Source: Desulfobulbus oralis
GTDB taxonomy: Bacteria > Desulfobacterota > Desulfobulbia > Desulfobulbales > Desulfobulbaceae
NCBI RefSeq assembly: GCF_002952055.1
Contig: NZ_CP021255.1
Span: forward strand, 434,001-498,000
Direction: 5' to 3'
DNA: 64,000 nt
Numbering within the stretch: the first letter of the stretch is position 1; the number at the start of each line of letters is the position of its first letter. Below are positions 17,254-27,371 of the stretch, in pieces. The notes under the pieces are model-generated. The model searched no databases, was not told the origin of the DNA, and worked only from the letters and a program-made list of their open reading frames with translations. Position numbers and translations under genes: made by a program.

Positions 17254-20200
17254 CTATCTAATGCCCTGAGCGGACTTTGCCGGGGGCAGGATCAGGGTGT
17301 TTTCCTCGGCCGATTCATCATTCAAAACAGTTTCCGGGGGCTGAAGCGAAATCAGCCAGTCGGCCAAATCCGCTGACTCATGGTTACCGTTCTGGCTAAG
17401 GCTGAACAGCAGATCTTCCTGGCGGGGTTGACCGAAAACCATCCGATAGAGGGCCAAGCCTTGCTTCAGCCGTTTGAGTTTTCCAATCTCCTTGCTGTAC
17501 GGGAGCAGAGGAATGCGGCGCTCCACCCAGGCGGAACCATCCTCGAAGATCCAATACGGGATGAGATCGGAGCACCCATTGGGCTTTCGCTGGGCCGCAA
17601 TCTGAAAAAGGGTCTGCCACGGATCGCCGCCCCTATGCACCTCGGAGAGAGCAGCCAGACCGTATCGTTTCGCGATATTCTTTCTGACCGCATGGCCTTT
17701 ATAACGATGAACCCGACCTTCGCGTTGTTCAAGATCAACGGGATTGGCAGGCAGGTTCCAATGGACCACGGCATGGCACCAATTGTGGAAGTCCAACCCT
17801 TCCTGACCTATTGAGGTCGACGCCAGAACGAAGGGACGAAACGGCGAGTTGAAGGCATCACGAACCGAGTCTGCGCGAACGAGAGCCTGGTTGTTGTCGT
17901 CTCGAATATCCCCGAACCGGAGCGCGAAACGACAGCGGGTGTTGAAATCATCAAGAGTAAAGCTGTCGCCCGACATCTTTATTTCGTCGATTCGAATCTG
18001 CGCGGTCCGCAGTGACAACACCGATTGGATGCACTTGGCTATGCCAGACACCTGGTCTTCCGGTGAGTGCTCTTGGAGACCCAAAGACTCTCGAAGGACA
18101 TGCACATATTCGTCGAGCACTGATTGGAGATTGCCGTCGATACCGTACTGAAGCGTCAACCGCCAATAAGTGTCCTCGCCGGAGCCTCGCAGCATGGCAA
18201 TCGTCTCCGGCATATTGAAAAGAGATCGGAAACCGGATGCGATTCTGGCTGCGGCTGACAGAAGGTTCGGATCGGCAGCGTCGATTCCGGCACCGATACG
18301 GCGAAGTGCTCGCAAGGCACACACGCCAGGACCGGCAAGAGCCAGATCGCAAAGTACATCGACCAGATCATCCGGTTGGGGACCGAGGGGAATGTTACCC
18401 TCCGCCATGCTGACCAGCAGGTCGATGTGATCTTTGAAACGGGTGCCTGATTCATGGTCTGGCGTAGCGGATCCCCATCCCGTCTTACACCAGTTCAACA
18501 ACCCATTACGGGAATCGAGAAGAATGGGAGCCGCCCAATACCATCGCTCATCAGCCTGTGTCCCTTTCCCTGCATCAGGCAGTTCCTTGACCAAACGGCG
18601 GCAAATAGCTTTGACCTCGTCCCTCAGCTCCTGGACCTTCAGTGGCCCGCTGCCACGGCGCAGAGCAATCTCGAGTGGGTCAATCTCGGTGGCAAGGGTT
18701 GGGGACGGCAGCAACCAGGCAATAACCGGCATACCAGTCAGGCGGTTATCGTTTGAGGCCACCGCAAACCGCAGCAATGGCCTGATCTTGTCATAGAGTT
18801 CGCTGTGGGAAACCGATGTCCCGGCGATCATCTTTCGTTCGGCTTCGTAGGAACAGATCGACGCAATCGCGTCCGGAACAGCACTCCAGGAGGAAAACAC
18901 AAGGGCCTTGGTCAAGACATCCTTGTCCTGGTATACGCCGCCGGGCTCGCTATACGGCATGGAAGGCGGCATCCATAAAAGCTGCCACATGCCCTTATCA
19001 ATCGTGTCTTCAAAAAGTACGCGCATCCTTGGATTGGCAGGATCGAGAGCCTGATAGCCTTCAAAGCTGCTCTTCGTCAGCAACTGCCCATTTGCTGATG
19101 AAAGAATTCCGCGAAGTTTGTCTGAAGGGGCATTCAACTGGGCATCCAGCTTATACCGCAACTCATAATGCTTCAGAAAGTTGATCAGGTAAGGCGCAGA
19201 CTTCCAGTATTCGATTGGCTCCCCGGCCTTGACACAGGTTGCCACTGCGTCAACCGTCTTGGCATGCTGAAGATCCGCTGGCGTAAGGGGAGCCATCCGC
19301 TTCGGCGGGATCTCGCGCAGCATTGAGTTATGATCACGAGTCGTCGCGACCCGTTCTGTTCGGCACATGACCTTCAGAAGCGCTCGTTCAAGTTCGGCCT
19401 TTTTTCCCGGTTGACATACCGACCCCTTCGCGCAGGCGTGGAGCGCTGTTCGATGCTCTGACAAGAGATTCTTGACCGTATCGACCTTGCCGGAATCATT
19501 GAAGAGAAAGTTCAGCGTCCTGATAAAATCTGGATAGTGGTCGTCCTCGTCATTCTCCTGGTCGAGGGTGAACATCTTGTAGGGCGTTGCGGACAGCAGG
19601 AGAACGCGAACGTCGGGATGTTCAAAGAGCGCGGTCGCCAGCATGGAGGCTTCGTCATCGCCATCCAACAGGTGCTTGAATCGTTGGAACTCATCAAGGA
19701 TGACCAGATCGGGCTCAAGCGCGGAAAGGCACACTGAAGCCAGCTTACTTCTGAGTTTTCCGATCAGGTCGTAGCGAAGTTCGGAGTCCTCCCAGGGGAT
19801 TCTGCTGTAGTCCCGGTAACGAGCAAAGCGTTCACAGCCTTCCTTAAGGGCCGCATACAGTTCGGCATCCTCAATAACTGCCCGGCGGAAGGCCTTGGAA
19901 AGGTCTACATCCAGATCCTCTGCTGGGAGGTTTTTGGCCTTGGCTCGCCAGTTGTCCTTACCTGCTGTCGCCTGAAGAATGTTGAGGAGGCCTACGCGCA
20001 GCCGTCTGCATCGTTCATTTTGCGCCAGGGGCAAGTCGTACAGCATCCGATAGAGGATAGCCCGTTCGTCGGCATGCCCCCCTCGACTGCGGGCATGGTC
20101 GAAGGCGGTGCCGGGCGTCAGGCTGATGAAATTTACCTTGTTCTTTCGTAGTGACCGCACTTGTCTGGGCAGGTAAGTCAGCCGCGTGGCGATTGAAAAA

Positions 20201-20490
20201 CCATCTGTGTCGCTGACATTGAGCCGATTGACATTCTGGGTCGCGATGGCGGCATTGGAGCAGATGTAGATTACATCGACCCGATCCACCTCGTCCTGAA
20301 GGTGCTCCAAGGTCTTGGCGATGATTCCCCGGGCGACTAGCGTTTTTCCAAGTCCAACTTCATCGGCGATCAGAAAACGGGAAGTTGGGTCATTGCCATA
20401 GAGCCGCTTGAAGACGTACTCTACGGTCTTCCTCTGGAAATCTTTCAGACCGGCCAAGGCGGGGGCTGATAAAAAGCGGTTGCTATGCAT
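17254..20490 (-). CDS. SF2 helicase of a putative three-gene defence operon
   Basis: A 1,078-residue SF2 helicase-like protein. Motif I is ADEVGLGKTLVARG (about 42-55), the DExx box is LVILDEFQRF (about 263-271), motif III is LLLSATPYKM, and near the C-terminus are STSIGQEGLDFHNW and QREGRVHRYKG (about 922). The DEFQ box and the very long insert between the two RecA lobes differ from plain DEAD-box proteins and resemble helicases in restriction-like systems. The start at ATG 20490 (complement) has GGAGGG just upstream and overlaps the upstream gene's stop by eight bases, indicating tight coupling. It is the third gene of the DUF6361-PLD-helicase operon. I infer nucleic-acid translocation in defence; no experiment is implied. 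Confidence 0.82.
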   Translation of the reverse strand: MHSNRFLSAPALAGLKDFQRKTVEYVFKRLYGNDPTSRFLIADEVGLGKTLVARGIIAKTLEHLQDEVDRVDVIYICSNAAIATQNVNRLNVSDTDGFSIATRLTYLPRQVRSLRKNKVNFISLTPGTAFDHARSRGGHADERAILYRMLYDLPLAQNERCRRLRVGLLNILQATAGKDNWRAKAKNLPAEDLDVDLSKAFRRAVIEDAELYAALKEGCERFARYRDYSRIPWEDSELRYDLIGKLRSKLASVCLSALEPDLVILDEFQRFKHLLDGDDEASMLATALFEHPDVRVLLLSATPYKMFTLDQENDEDDHYPDFIRTLNFLFNDSGKVDTVKNLLSEHRTALHACAKGSVCQPGKKAELERALLKVMCRTERVATTRDHNSMLREIPPKRMAPLTPADLQHAKTVDAVATCVKAGEPIEYWKSAPYLINFLKHYELRYKLDAQLNAPSDKLRGILSSANGQLLTKSSFEGYQALDPANPRMRVLFEDTIDKGMWQLLWMPPSMPYSEPGGVYQDKDVLTKALVFSSWSAVPDAIASICSYEAERKMIAGTSVSHSELYDKIRPLLRFAVASNDNRLTGMPVIAWLLPSPTLATEIDPLEIALRRGSGPLKVQELRDEVKAICRRLVKELPDAGKGTQADERWYWAAPILLDSRNGLLNWCKTGWGSATPDHESGTRFKDHIDLLVSMAEGNIPLGPQPDDLVDVLCDLALAGPGVCALRALRRIGAGIDAADPNLLSAAARIASGFRSLFNMPETIAMLRGSGEDTYWRLTLQYGIDGNLQSVLDEYVHVLRESLGLQEHSPEDQVSGIAKCIQSVLSLRTAQIRIDEIKMSGDSFTLDDFNTRCRFALRFGDIRDDNNQALVRADSVRDAFNSPFRPFVLASTSIGQEGLDFHNWCHAVVHWNLPANPVDLEQREGRVHRYKGHAVRKNIAKRYGLAALSEVHRGGDPWQTLFQIAAQRKPNGCSDLIPYWIFEDGSAWVERRIPLLPYSKEIGKLKRLKQGLALYRMVFGQPRQEDLLFSLSQNGNHESADLADWLISLQPPETVLNDESAEENTLILPPAKSAQGIR

Positions 20491-22309
20491 CACGCCCTCC
20501 GATAGCCGATTCAAAAACTGTCCAGAGGTTCAAAAAATCCTCGGGGATAATCGCATTCTGGCTTCCCTGGGACAGATCACGAACCAGCCCCGAGATTTCC
20601 GATAGTCGCTCCGGGTGTCGGCTGTACGTGCGGGTCAGCTCTTCCAGTAGCGGGATATCTTCACCGTCGGCCAACCGGGCCAAGCATTTGGCAAACCCGG
20701 AGCCACTACCGGGATCAAGTCCGGATACCTTATCATCACCCAGCAAGAGCAGGAGATAACGCAGGAATCCCTCCTGATTGCTGATCACGGTCTGCAGGAT
20801 GGCAGAGTTACGTTCTTCAGGAACGCCGGTAACGGGAACATTCAGAACGAACCGGGCCGAAACATCCGGATGGTTGGTCTTAAGTTCAAACGCGATGAGG
20901 CCCGTTACAGAAGAGGCGGAGAACTCTCCGAGGCCGATCCCACCGTGAGCATCACTGTCTAGGATGTTCACAGCAAAGTCCCGAGTAACGGTTATCGGCC
21001 ATGCAATAGCACTGACGATCCCCTCAAGGGATGGGATTTTGCCCGTCAACACCAATGCCCACAGACCGTCCTTCGATCCCGGACGGCATTCGATGGACAG
21101 AGCTGTTTCAGATATCCGGGAGCGAGCCCTCTCAATGGATTCCTCAGCCGCCTGCCGGAGCGCATCAATCTCTGCTTCCTTGCTCGTGTCAAAGTCGACA
21201 AGATATTCACCTAATCCGTCAGCGCCAAGAAGCTCGTCGATTCCGCCGACTCTGCTCTTCCGGCCAACTAGCCCGACCAGAATCTCGACATTCTTCGAAG
21301 CATTCAGCGCCGCGTTGGTTGCATTCGCAGACCCCATGATCACATGGGTGTAATCTGAATAGTACCTGGTCTCAAACAGATAGACCTTTGCATGGAGGCC
21401 GGTCGCAAGCGGCTGTTCGGTGGCTTCTTCTTCCTCGCCATCCTCGGTTTCCGCCGCGTCGTCCAGATGAAGACATTGCGTGAAGAGCTCAAGAGTCTCC
21501 TTCTTCAGGGCTGCCAATGACTCAGGGCGTGAGATGAGAGCATCAGCCGCCTTGGTTTTTTTCGTCAGTGCCCGCAGGGCTTCGTCAGAACAGAACGGCG
21601 AGATGACGGCCATCCGATTTGCCACGGGAGGCTCCCAGTCAAACCCTTTCGTTCCCGGAAGATAGAAGCTCAGCTCGTCAAAGCCGTCGGGGAGTTCCCA
21701 CTGGACTCGATGTAGCTCGTCCGCGAATCTGAGAGCTTGCTCGATCCTGCCCGTTTCTGTTTTTCCGGTGGCCAGATCAGGAAGCGTCTTGAAGAAATGC
21801 GCCAGCGGTTTATTTGATTTGGACTTCCGGTCTGCAATCGTGCCTTCGAGCTGAAGTGACAGGTCCCAGGACTGATCGGTGGTCATATTCCTCGTCAGGA
21901 TCACCAGACGGTACATCGCGTTGTTTTGATCAGGATTTTGATCAGGGCTGACAAAACGGATTGCCCAGACTTTCGGATGGAAAACTCCTCCGCCAGGGGC
22001 CGTTACCTCGACGACCATTTCCTCCAGAAGCCCAAACAAGGGGTTGGGCTTGGCAATCTGGGGCACTTGAATCCGTCCTCGTTGCACATAGACAGTGATG
22101 CGTTTCGAGTACCTGCGGATGGCTTCAAGCACAGACAAGGGGTCAGGATCGGTCTGACCATCCGCCGCCATTAACGCCAGATAAACAGGTGCCTCAAGCA
22201 GCAGGGCTGGGTCCATCGAAAAGGTAGTCGCAATAGCCTCGTCGAAAATCATCCCCGGCGGTGGGGTCAATGCAGAGGTATAAAGGCTGCGGGAGTTTGG
22301 GTTCAGCAT
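20483..22309 (-). CDS. Phospholipase D-family nuclease-like protein
   Basis: A 608-residue protein with two PLD-type half-motifs. The first is HPKVW (His111, Lys113) followed by VILTRNMT. The second is LHAKVYLF (His306, Lys308) followed by IMGSANATNAAL (Gly326-Asn329). PLD-superfamily proteins of this layout, encoded beside SF2 helicases, act as nucleases in several defence systems (for example DrmC in DISARM). The Asp of the classic HKD motif is not evident. The start at ATG 22309 (complement) is chosen because it overlaps the stop of the upstream gene by seven bases and is preceded by GGGAGGAG. A longer frame to 22408 would overlap that gene heavily. Confidence 0.82.
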   Translation of the reverse strand: MLNPNSRSLYTSALTPPPGMIFDEAIATTFSMDPALLLEAPVYLALMAADGQTDPDPLSVLEAIRRYSKRITVYVQRGRIQVPQIAKPNPLFGLLEEMVVEVTAPGGGVFHPKVWAIRFVSPDQNPDQNNAMYRLVILTRNMTTDQSWDLSLQLEGTIADRKSKSNKPLAHFFKTLPDLATGKTETGRIEQALRFADELHRVQWELPDGFDELSFYLPGTKGFDWEPPVANRMAVISPFCSDEALRALTKKTKAADALISRPESLAALKKETLELFTQCLHLDDAAETEDGEEEEATEQPLATGLHAKVYLFETRYYSDYTHVIMGSANATNAALNASKNVEILVGLVGRKSRVGGIDELLGADGLGEYLVDFDTSKEAEIDALRQAAEESIERARSRISETALSIECRPGSKDGLWALVLTGKIPSLEGIVSAIAWPITVTRDFAVNILDSDAHGGIGLGEFSASSVTGLIAFELKTNHPDVSARFVLNVPVTGVPEERNSAILQTVISNQEGFLRYLLLLLGDDKVSGLDPGSGSGFAKCLARLADGEDIPLLEELTRTYSRHPERLSEISGLVRDLSQGSQNAIIPEDFLNLWTVFESAIGGRDA

Positions 22310-23532
22310 TGCTCCTCCCGGCTCATCCCCTGGTACAGGTCGTTCAAAAGCACCTTCACATTCGGCCAGCGATAGACAAGTCTGCCGACGCCGGAGTACC
22401 CGCCCCACTGCTCGAGCGCCCTTTGATTCCTGAATCGGGAACGCGTGCCCTTGAGTTTCCTTTCCCTGCTTTCAATCAGGTTGAGCGCATCTGCGTTAGA
22501 AAGGAGGTCATTGGGGGACCTCCGGGTATGGTCGATCCACTGCTGAACGAAAAATCTTGTTTGCGGGGTGATGGTGTGGCCATGATCCATGGTCAACTCC
22601 CAGAGGCGGCTCACCGACCAGGAGCGAATTTCCTCCAGGGGAAGATTTGCGATCCATTTATCGAAACTTGCCTGATGCTTGGCGACAAGGCCTTCATGGT
22701 CTCGAAGTCTGGCGAGCTGAACGTTATACGAGAGCGCCGCTCCATGCATCACCTCCGAGAACAGCCGCGCGTGGGTCAGGAGTTCTTTATGCTGTTCGGA
22801 AAAGCGGCCGTAGTCCGGATGTTCCCATGGAGCTTGGGTGTCGGCGGGTTCGCAGTGCAGTGCCAAGAACGAGAGGAGACTGTTGGGGCAAGCGACCTGG
22901 ATGCGATCCCGAATAAATTCGGCTTCTTCCCTGGATAAAGCGAAGTTCACCGCCCCCGGAAAATCTTCCGGAGGTGCTGGCAATCGAGGATGCCAACTGA
23001 GAGCGGCCATCCGCTGCTCAACGTCGATGTCGTCACCCCGTACCTTTGCGTCTTTCTCAAGAGCCTTCAGGGCATCCCGACGACGGTAAGTTTCGTCGAT
23101 GCGCCTGTGATATTCGTCCTGCGAGAATGGCGTAATGCGTATTCCCCAGACACCGAGGCCGGCCCAGTAGACGGAGCTGGGCAACCGTTTGAGCCTCTTT
23201 CCTGCGGTTTTTCCAAATACGCCAGCCTGATCATCGGACTCCATCAATGGCTGAACCAGGTCTCTTTCCAGCTTGTCAGCCTGGATCGAAAAACTCTTCG
23301 CAGGCACTCGCTTCTCTTCCAGCGAATGGTAAATCCATGGCACGAAAAGCATGTAGCGAAGGCGCGTCTGGATTGTGCTTGTTCCTGGGAACAACTGATC
23401 GGCAAAGCTGTCCCGCACGGAGCCAAGCCCAAGCTCGTCACGACTTTCCTTTTCCTGGAAAAGGGAAAGGATACGAAGCGTGCGTTCCCTCGCTTTCGAA
23501 TCATGGTCAATCCATGCAAGGACGGAAGGCAT
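22303..23532 (-). CDS. DUF6361-like protein, first gene of the putative defence operon
   Basis: A 409-residue soluble protein beginning MPSVLAWIDHDSKARERTLR, with RDELGLGSVRDSFADQLFPG, then TRLRYMLFVPWIYH, and later VYWAGLGVWGIR and LSWHPRLPAPPEDFPGAVNF. From memory of family descriptions this matches DUF6361, which has no known biochemical activity. It is the first cistron of a three-gene operon with overlapping starts (409, 608 and 1,078 residues). The overlaps suggest the three products work as a complex. The start is the first ATG with downstream family sequence; no strong ribosome-binding site is seen. Confidence 0.7.
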   Translation of the reverse strand: MPSVLAWIDHDSKARERTLRILSLFQEKESRDELGLGSVRDSFADQLFPGTSTIQTRLRYMLFVPWIYHSLEEKRVPAKSFSIQADKLERDLVQPLMESDDQAGVFGKTAGKRLKRLPSSVYWAGLGVWGIRITPFSQDEYHRRIDETYRRRDALKALEKDAKVRGDDIDVEQRMAALSWHPRLPAPPEDFPGAVNFALSREEAEFIRDRIQVACPNSLLSFLALHCEPADTQAPWEHPDYGRFSEQHKELLTHARLFSEVMHGAALSYNVQLARLRDHEGLVAKHQASFDKWIANLPLEEIRSWSVSRLWELTMDHGHTITPQTRFFVQQWIDHTRRSPNDLLSNADALNLIESRERKLKGTRSRFRNQRALEQWGGYSGVGRLVYRWPNVKVLLNDLYQGMSREEQC

Positions 23533-23990
23533 CGTTCAGTACCCCCTCCCTACAGCCACAAATGGATCGGCGTTGATTGCATCAAACTCCATTCTCATCT
23601 CTCCCTCTCATTTGCATCTCCTGGTCGACAGCGCGCCGCGCTCAAAGAACGGTAGGTTCTCATTGCCAATGCAGCACTCGGTCAGGGGGAGAAAAGGTGA
23701 AAAGGACAGGGCAGGATTCTGGTCGAGGTGGCAGTGTCAAACACCAAGCGACCAGAAGGAACCCGCCATTTCCCGTGTCCATCTTATCCTGGAAGAACGC
23801 ATCGGCATCGAAATATTTGTAGCCATGGAAGGAGTTGCCGAAAATCGCCACGTATCTTGACCCAAAGCCATACAAGCCTTTGCCGGGAGCCAGGGCAGCC
23901 CCAAATCCGGCTATTGTGCCTGGGCTGCTGATGGCCGGGCCCGAAAAAGACGAAAGGCGCCGCGCCGCTACCGCTGCATGAGCCGCTCCG
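23533..23990. other. Intergenic remnant region upstream of the defence operon
   Basis: About 460 bp lie between the first gene of the operon and the IS30 remnant. Short open frames exist on both strands but show no family features. The promoter of the minus-strand operon should lie in the first 100-200 bp; I could not identify it with confidence. Confidence 0.4.
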
Positions 23991-24254
23991 ATCTGGTCGC
24001 CTGAGCAAATTGCGGGGCGTATTCGCCTGGACTATCCAAAGGACCAAACCATGCGCATCAGAGGGAGACCATCTACCGCTGGATTTACGCTGCTGCCAGG
24101 CTTGGCGATACCAGTTGCAGCCATTCACAAGATCACGGAAGAACTGCTCAGGAACGGAGCATAACGGCTGAATAAGCGGCTTCACAAATGGTTATACTAC
24201 CAGACTCCCGCTGAAGTTTTTAACCAGGCAATCACCAGTGCACTTGCAACTTGA
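23990..24254 (+). pseudogene. IS30-family transposase remnant
   Basis: Out-of-frame pieces of an IS30 transposase are visible. Around 24040-24090 the DNA encodes an ETIYRWIYAA-like segment typical of the IS30 catalytic region. From 24165 an open frame reads RLNKRLHKWLYYQTPAEVFN and ends ITSALAT at TGA 24252-24254, the usual IS30 C-terminus. The middle of the gene is deleted. Confidence 0.65.
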
Positions 24255-24625
24255 ATGCACCCGTGGGGGGGGCTGTGGAGGGCAAGATGTCTGATGCATA
24301 TGTCTGGAGCATGCGGGCCCCTGCTCTGCGACCCGGTGATGTCGTGATTATGGACAATCTTTCCGTGCATAAATCACAGGCTGCCTGTGATGCCATAAAG
24401 GCAAGGCACGCTGAATATTTGTTGTTACCGGCCTATAGCCCTGACCTGGGTCCCAGCGAAAAGATGTGGAGCAAGGTGCAGCAGCTACTGCGGGGGATAA
24501 CGGCCGGAACCAACGAAGACCTGGTTACGGGAACGGGGAAAGCCCTGGACCACGTTGCTGCAAACGATGCCCAGGGCTGGTTCAGATCTTGCGGCTGTAT
24601 ACAATCGTAAAGGTGCAATGCTCTA
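24255..24625 (+). mobile_element. IS630-family 3' remnant, copy 2
   Basis: The open frame to TAA 24608-24610 encodes MSDAYVWSMRAPALRPGDVV, IMDNLSVHKSQAACDAIKAR and YLLLPAYSPDLGPSEKMWSK, the DDE_3 domain of an IS630 transposase. The catalytic second Asp (IMDN) and the Glu of PSEKMWS are visible, but the N-terminal half is missing. It lies directly against the 3' end of ssrA: its last bases TA 24624-24625 are three bases from the tmRNA CCA end. The last 235 bp are repeated at 12664-12898. Confidence 0.82.
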
Positions 24626-24627
24626 AA

Positions 24628-24987
24628 TGGTGGAGGCGGCGGGAGTTGAACCCGCGTCCGGAAATTCTCCCCTTCTGTCTCTACATGCGTAGTTCCGGGT
24701 CATAATCTCGCAGCGGGCGCTCACCCGAAACAGGAGAAACCGCTGCCAGTCTGAAAAAATCTCGCCTGTTGCAGTTCAGACACCCGCTTCAGGCCAGCCC
24801 ACCAAGTCGACGCTCCGAATCCGGCCCAGTGGGCGAGGGCCGGTGGAACGGCGTCAGCCGCGGTCAAGCGGCGAGCGCGTAGTTATAATCGTCTGCGATT
24901 ATATTTAGTTCCGCCAGTTTTACGAGACGGCAGCAACTCGGCATGCAACATCAGCTTCAATATCCCCGTCGAATCCTTTTCGCCCCC
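24628..24987 (-). ncRNA. ssrA: Transfer-messenger RNA
   Basis: The minus strand begins GGGGGCGAAAAGGATTCGAC (from 24987) and ends with GGTTCAACTCCCGCCGCC plus TCCACCA at 24628. The 5' GGGGGCG pairs with CGCCTCC in a 7-bp acceptor stem, and CCA is encoded. The reading frame of the tag (complement of 24864-24896) is GCA GAC GAT TAT AAC TAC GCG CTC GCC GCT TGA, giving the proteolysis tag ADDYNYALAA. Together with SmpB it rescues stalled ribosomes and marks the product for degradation. smpB lies 13 bp upstream on the same strand. Confidence 0.97.
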
Positions 24988-25000
24988 ATCACCATATTTT

Positions 25001-25462
25001 TTACTCTTCCCGGCCGCGGCGCATGGAGCGCTCGATTTCGCGGTTGGACTCCTTCTCTTTCAGTGCAGCGCGCTTGTCGTAGAGCTTTTTGCCACGGGCC
25101 AGACCCAGTTCCACCTTGGCCTTGCCGTTGTCCCCAAAATATATCTGAAGCGGGATCAGGGCAATGCCTTTTTCGTGCAATTGGCCGATGAGCTTGCGGA
25201 TTTCCCGACGGTGCAGCAAAAGCTTGCGCGGCCGCAGCGGATCCTGCGGCACGTAGGTGGCAAAGCTGTAGGCCGAAATGTGCACGTTATAAAGAAAAAG
25301 CTCGCCGTTTTTGAGCTGGGCATAGCCGTCCTTCAGATTGGCCTTGCCGGCGCGCAGCGATTTCACCTCCGGCCCGGTGAGCGCCATGCCCGCCTCCAGC
25401 GTGTCTTCGATGCTGTAGTCGTGGAAGGCCTTTTTGTTCCTGCTAACGATTTTTCGCGCCAT
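25001..25462 (-). CDS. smpB: SsrA-binding protein SmpB
   Basis: SmpB binds tmRNA and places it in the ribosomal A site during trans-translation. The 153-residue product has the usual length and the family motifs [47 protein letters not shown] and [19 protein letters not shown], with a basic C-terminal tail ([13 protein letters not shown]). It begins one base after the stop of the upstream secretion/pilus ATPase gene, so translation may be coupled. Its RNA partner ssrA follows directly downstream. Confidence 0.97.
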   Translation of the reverse strand: MARKIVSRNKKAFHDYSIEDTLEAGMALTGPEVKSLRAGKANLKDGYAQLKNGELFLYNVHISAYSFATYVPQDPLRPRKLLLHRREIRKLIGQLHEKGIALIPLQIYFGDNGKAKVELGLARGKKLYDKRAALKEKESNREIERSMRRGREE

Positions 25463-25463
25463 T

Positions 25464-27290
25464 TTACGCCTCGCTCGTGACCCGGAGGGCCTCTTCCACG
25501 GTGGTCAGACCGGCCCGCACCTTGCGCCAGGCGTCTTCCCGCAGCGTGGTCATGCCTTCCCTGATGGCGATCTGCCGAAGTTCGTTGTCGTTCGCCCGGG
25601 TGGCAATCAGCTTTTTCAGCTGCGCGGACATGGGAAAGATCTCGAAAATGCCCAGTCGGCCCAGGTAGCCGGTGTTCCGGCACTGGGGGCAGCCCTTGCC
25701 CCGGGCCAGCTCGACGCTGTCCCTGCCAGACACCGGAAAGCCCAGTCTGGCCAGACTTTCGCCGCTCACCCGATACCTTTCCAGACAATGCGGGCAGATG
25801 CGCCGGACCAGCCGCTGCGCCAGAGCCCCCCGCATGGTGGAGGCGATGAGGAAGGGCTCCAGCCCCAGATCCTCAAGACGAAGCACCGAGGAAATGGCGT
25901 CATTGGTGTGCAGGGTGGAGAAAACCAGATGCCCGGTCAGGGCCGCCTGCACCGCGTAGCTGGCGGTTTCCAGGTCGCGGATCTCGCCGATCATGATGAT
26001 GTCCGGATCCTGCCGCAGAATGTTGCGCAAGATGTTGGAAAAGGTCACCTCGATTTGCGGCTGCACCGCAATCTGGTTGAATTCCTCATAGACCATTTCC
26101 ACCGGATCTTCCACGGTGACGATATTTTTCTCCGGCGTGGCGACCTGCTTCAGGGTCGAGTACAGGGTGGTCGACTTGCCGCTGCCTGTGGGACCGGTGA
26201 CAAAGACCAGACCATTCGGAGCGCTCATGAAGCCGTTGTACACCGCCCGGTCGCGCCGCGAAAAGCCCAGGCCATCCAGATTCTGGAACATAATCTCCGG
26301 ATTCAGGATGCGCAGCACCGTTTTTTCGCCAAAGGCCACGGGCACCGTGGAGACGCGCAGTTCCACATCCAGGGCATTGTCGTCGCCGCGGCCGATTTTT
26401 ATGCGGCCGTCCTGGGGCCGGCGCTTTTCCGCAATGTCCATGCGCGCCAAGCTTTTGATGCGCGAGGTAATGGCCGAATGCACGGCCTTGGGCAGGGTAT
26501 GGATGGTGTGCAGCACGCCGTCGATACGGTAGCGAACCGTACAGGCGTCACGCTTGGGCTCGATATGGATGTCGCTGGCCCGCTGTTCCAGGGCATAGCG
26601 GAAGAGATGATTCACTGCCGCCTTGATGTGCTGGTCCGTGGAGCTGAGTTCCTGGGTCGTGGACAGCCGGACGTACTGCTCCAGATTGCCGATGTCCACG
26701 GAAGAGGCGCCGCTGTCTGCCGCGCCGAACTGGGATTCCGCCGCACTGATGGAGTGCTGGAAGCCGAAAAACTCGGCCAGGATCTGTTTGATGTCCTGCT
26801 TGGTGGCCAAAAACTGCTCCACCTTAAGCTGGGTAACCCGTTCCACATCCTCCAGGACCTGCTGGTTGTCCGGAAAATAGCTGGCGACCTGCAGCACACC
26901 GTCCTTCACGGCAAGGGGCAGGAGCAGATGGCGGATGGCAAAGGTCTTGGAGATGTACTTGGTGACCACCTCCATATCCAGCTTGAGCGGATCCAGATTG
27001 GTAAAGGGAATGCCCAGCTCGCGGCCGACCGCCTTGAGAATCATCTCTTCGGTCAGCGGTTCCGGCTTGGGACCCGGGGTCTGCATGCCCAGGGAAAGGA
27101 TGATATCCACCAGATCGGGAAAGCCGAGCGGCAGTTTGACGGTATCGTCACGCCGGCGGCCGCCGAACTGACGGATCAGGTGCTGCGCCTGTTTGTCCCT
27201 GTTTTCGAGGATGAAGCGCTGCTGGGCCGGGCTCAACAGGCGCACTTGCACCAGCAGTTCCAGCAGGGCGTTACTGTTGAGATAGGTCAT
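25464..27290 (-). CDS. GspE/PilB-type secretion or type IV pilus assembly ATPase
   Basis: A 608-residue cytoplasmic ATPase. The N-terminal part (about 1-190) contains a MshEN-like domain ([20 protein letters not shown]). The core has [10 protein letters not shown], Walker [16 protein letters not shown] (about residue 365), the Asp box TVEDPVEM, Walker [13 protein letters not shown] and the His box [12 protein letters not shown] four-cysteine zinc element (CPHC and CPQC) follows near 495-530. This is the layout of GspE and PilB; there are no other pilus or secretion genes nearby, so the system it drives cannot be decided here. It lies downstream of pcm on the same strand and abuts smpB. Confidence 0.92.
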   Translation of the reverse strand: MTYLNSNALLELLVQVRLLSPAQQRFILENRDKQAQHLIRQFGGRRRDDTVKLPLGFPDLVDIILSLGMQTPGPKPEPLTEEMILKAVGRELGIPFTNLDPLKLDMEVVTKYISKTFAIRHLLLPLAVKDGVLQVASYFPDNQQVLEDVERVTQLKVEQFLATKQDIKQILAEFFGFQHSISAAESQFGAADSGASSVDIGNLEQYVRLSTTQELSSTDQHIKAAVNHLFRYALEQRASDIHIEPKRDACTVRYRIDGVLHTIHTLPKAVHSAITSRIKSLARMDIAEKRRPQDGRIKIGRGDDNALDVELRVSTVPVAFGEKTVLRILNPEIMFQNLDGLGFSRRDRAVYNGFMSAPNGLVFVTGPTGSGKSTTLYSTLKQVATPEKNIVTVEDPVEMVYEEFNQIAVQPQIEVTFSNILRNILRQDPDIIMIGEIRDLETASYAVQAALTGHLVFSTLHTNDAISSVLRLEDLGLEPFLIASTMRGALAQRLVRRICPHCLERYRVSGESLARLGFPVSGRDSVELARGKGCPQCRNTGYLGRLGIFEIFPMSAQLKKLIATRANDNELRQIAIREGMTTLREDAWRKVRAGLTTVEEALRVTSEA

Positions 27291-27371
27291 GATGGCTACC
27301 GGAAAAGAACCTTCCGCCTCGGAAAATACGGTTGATGCGCAGGAGGACTCGATGCGGCCCCGGCTTGTGGC

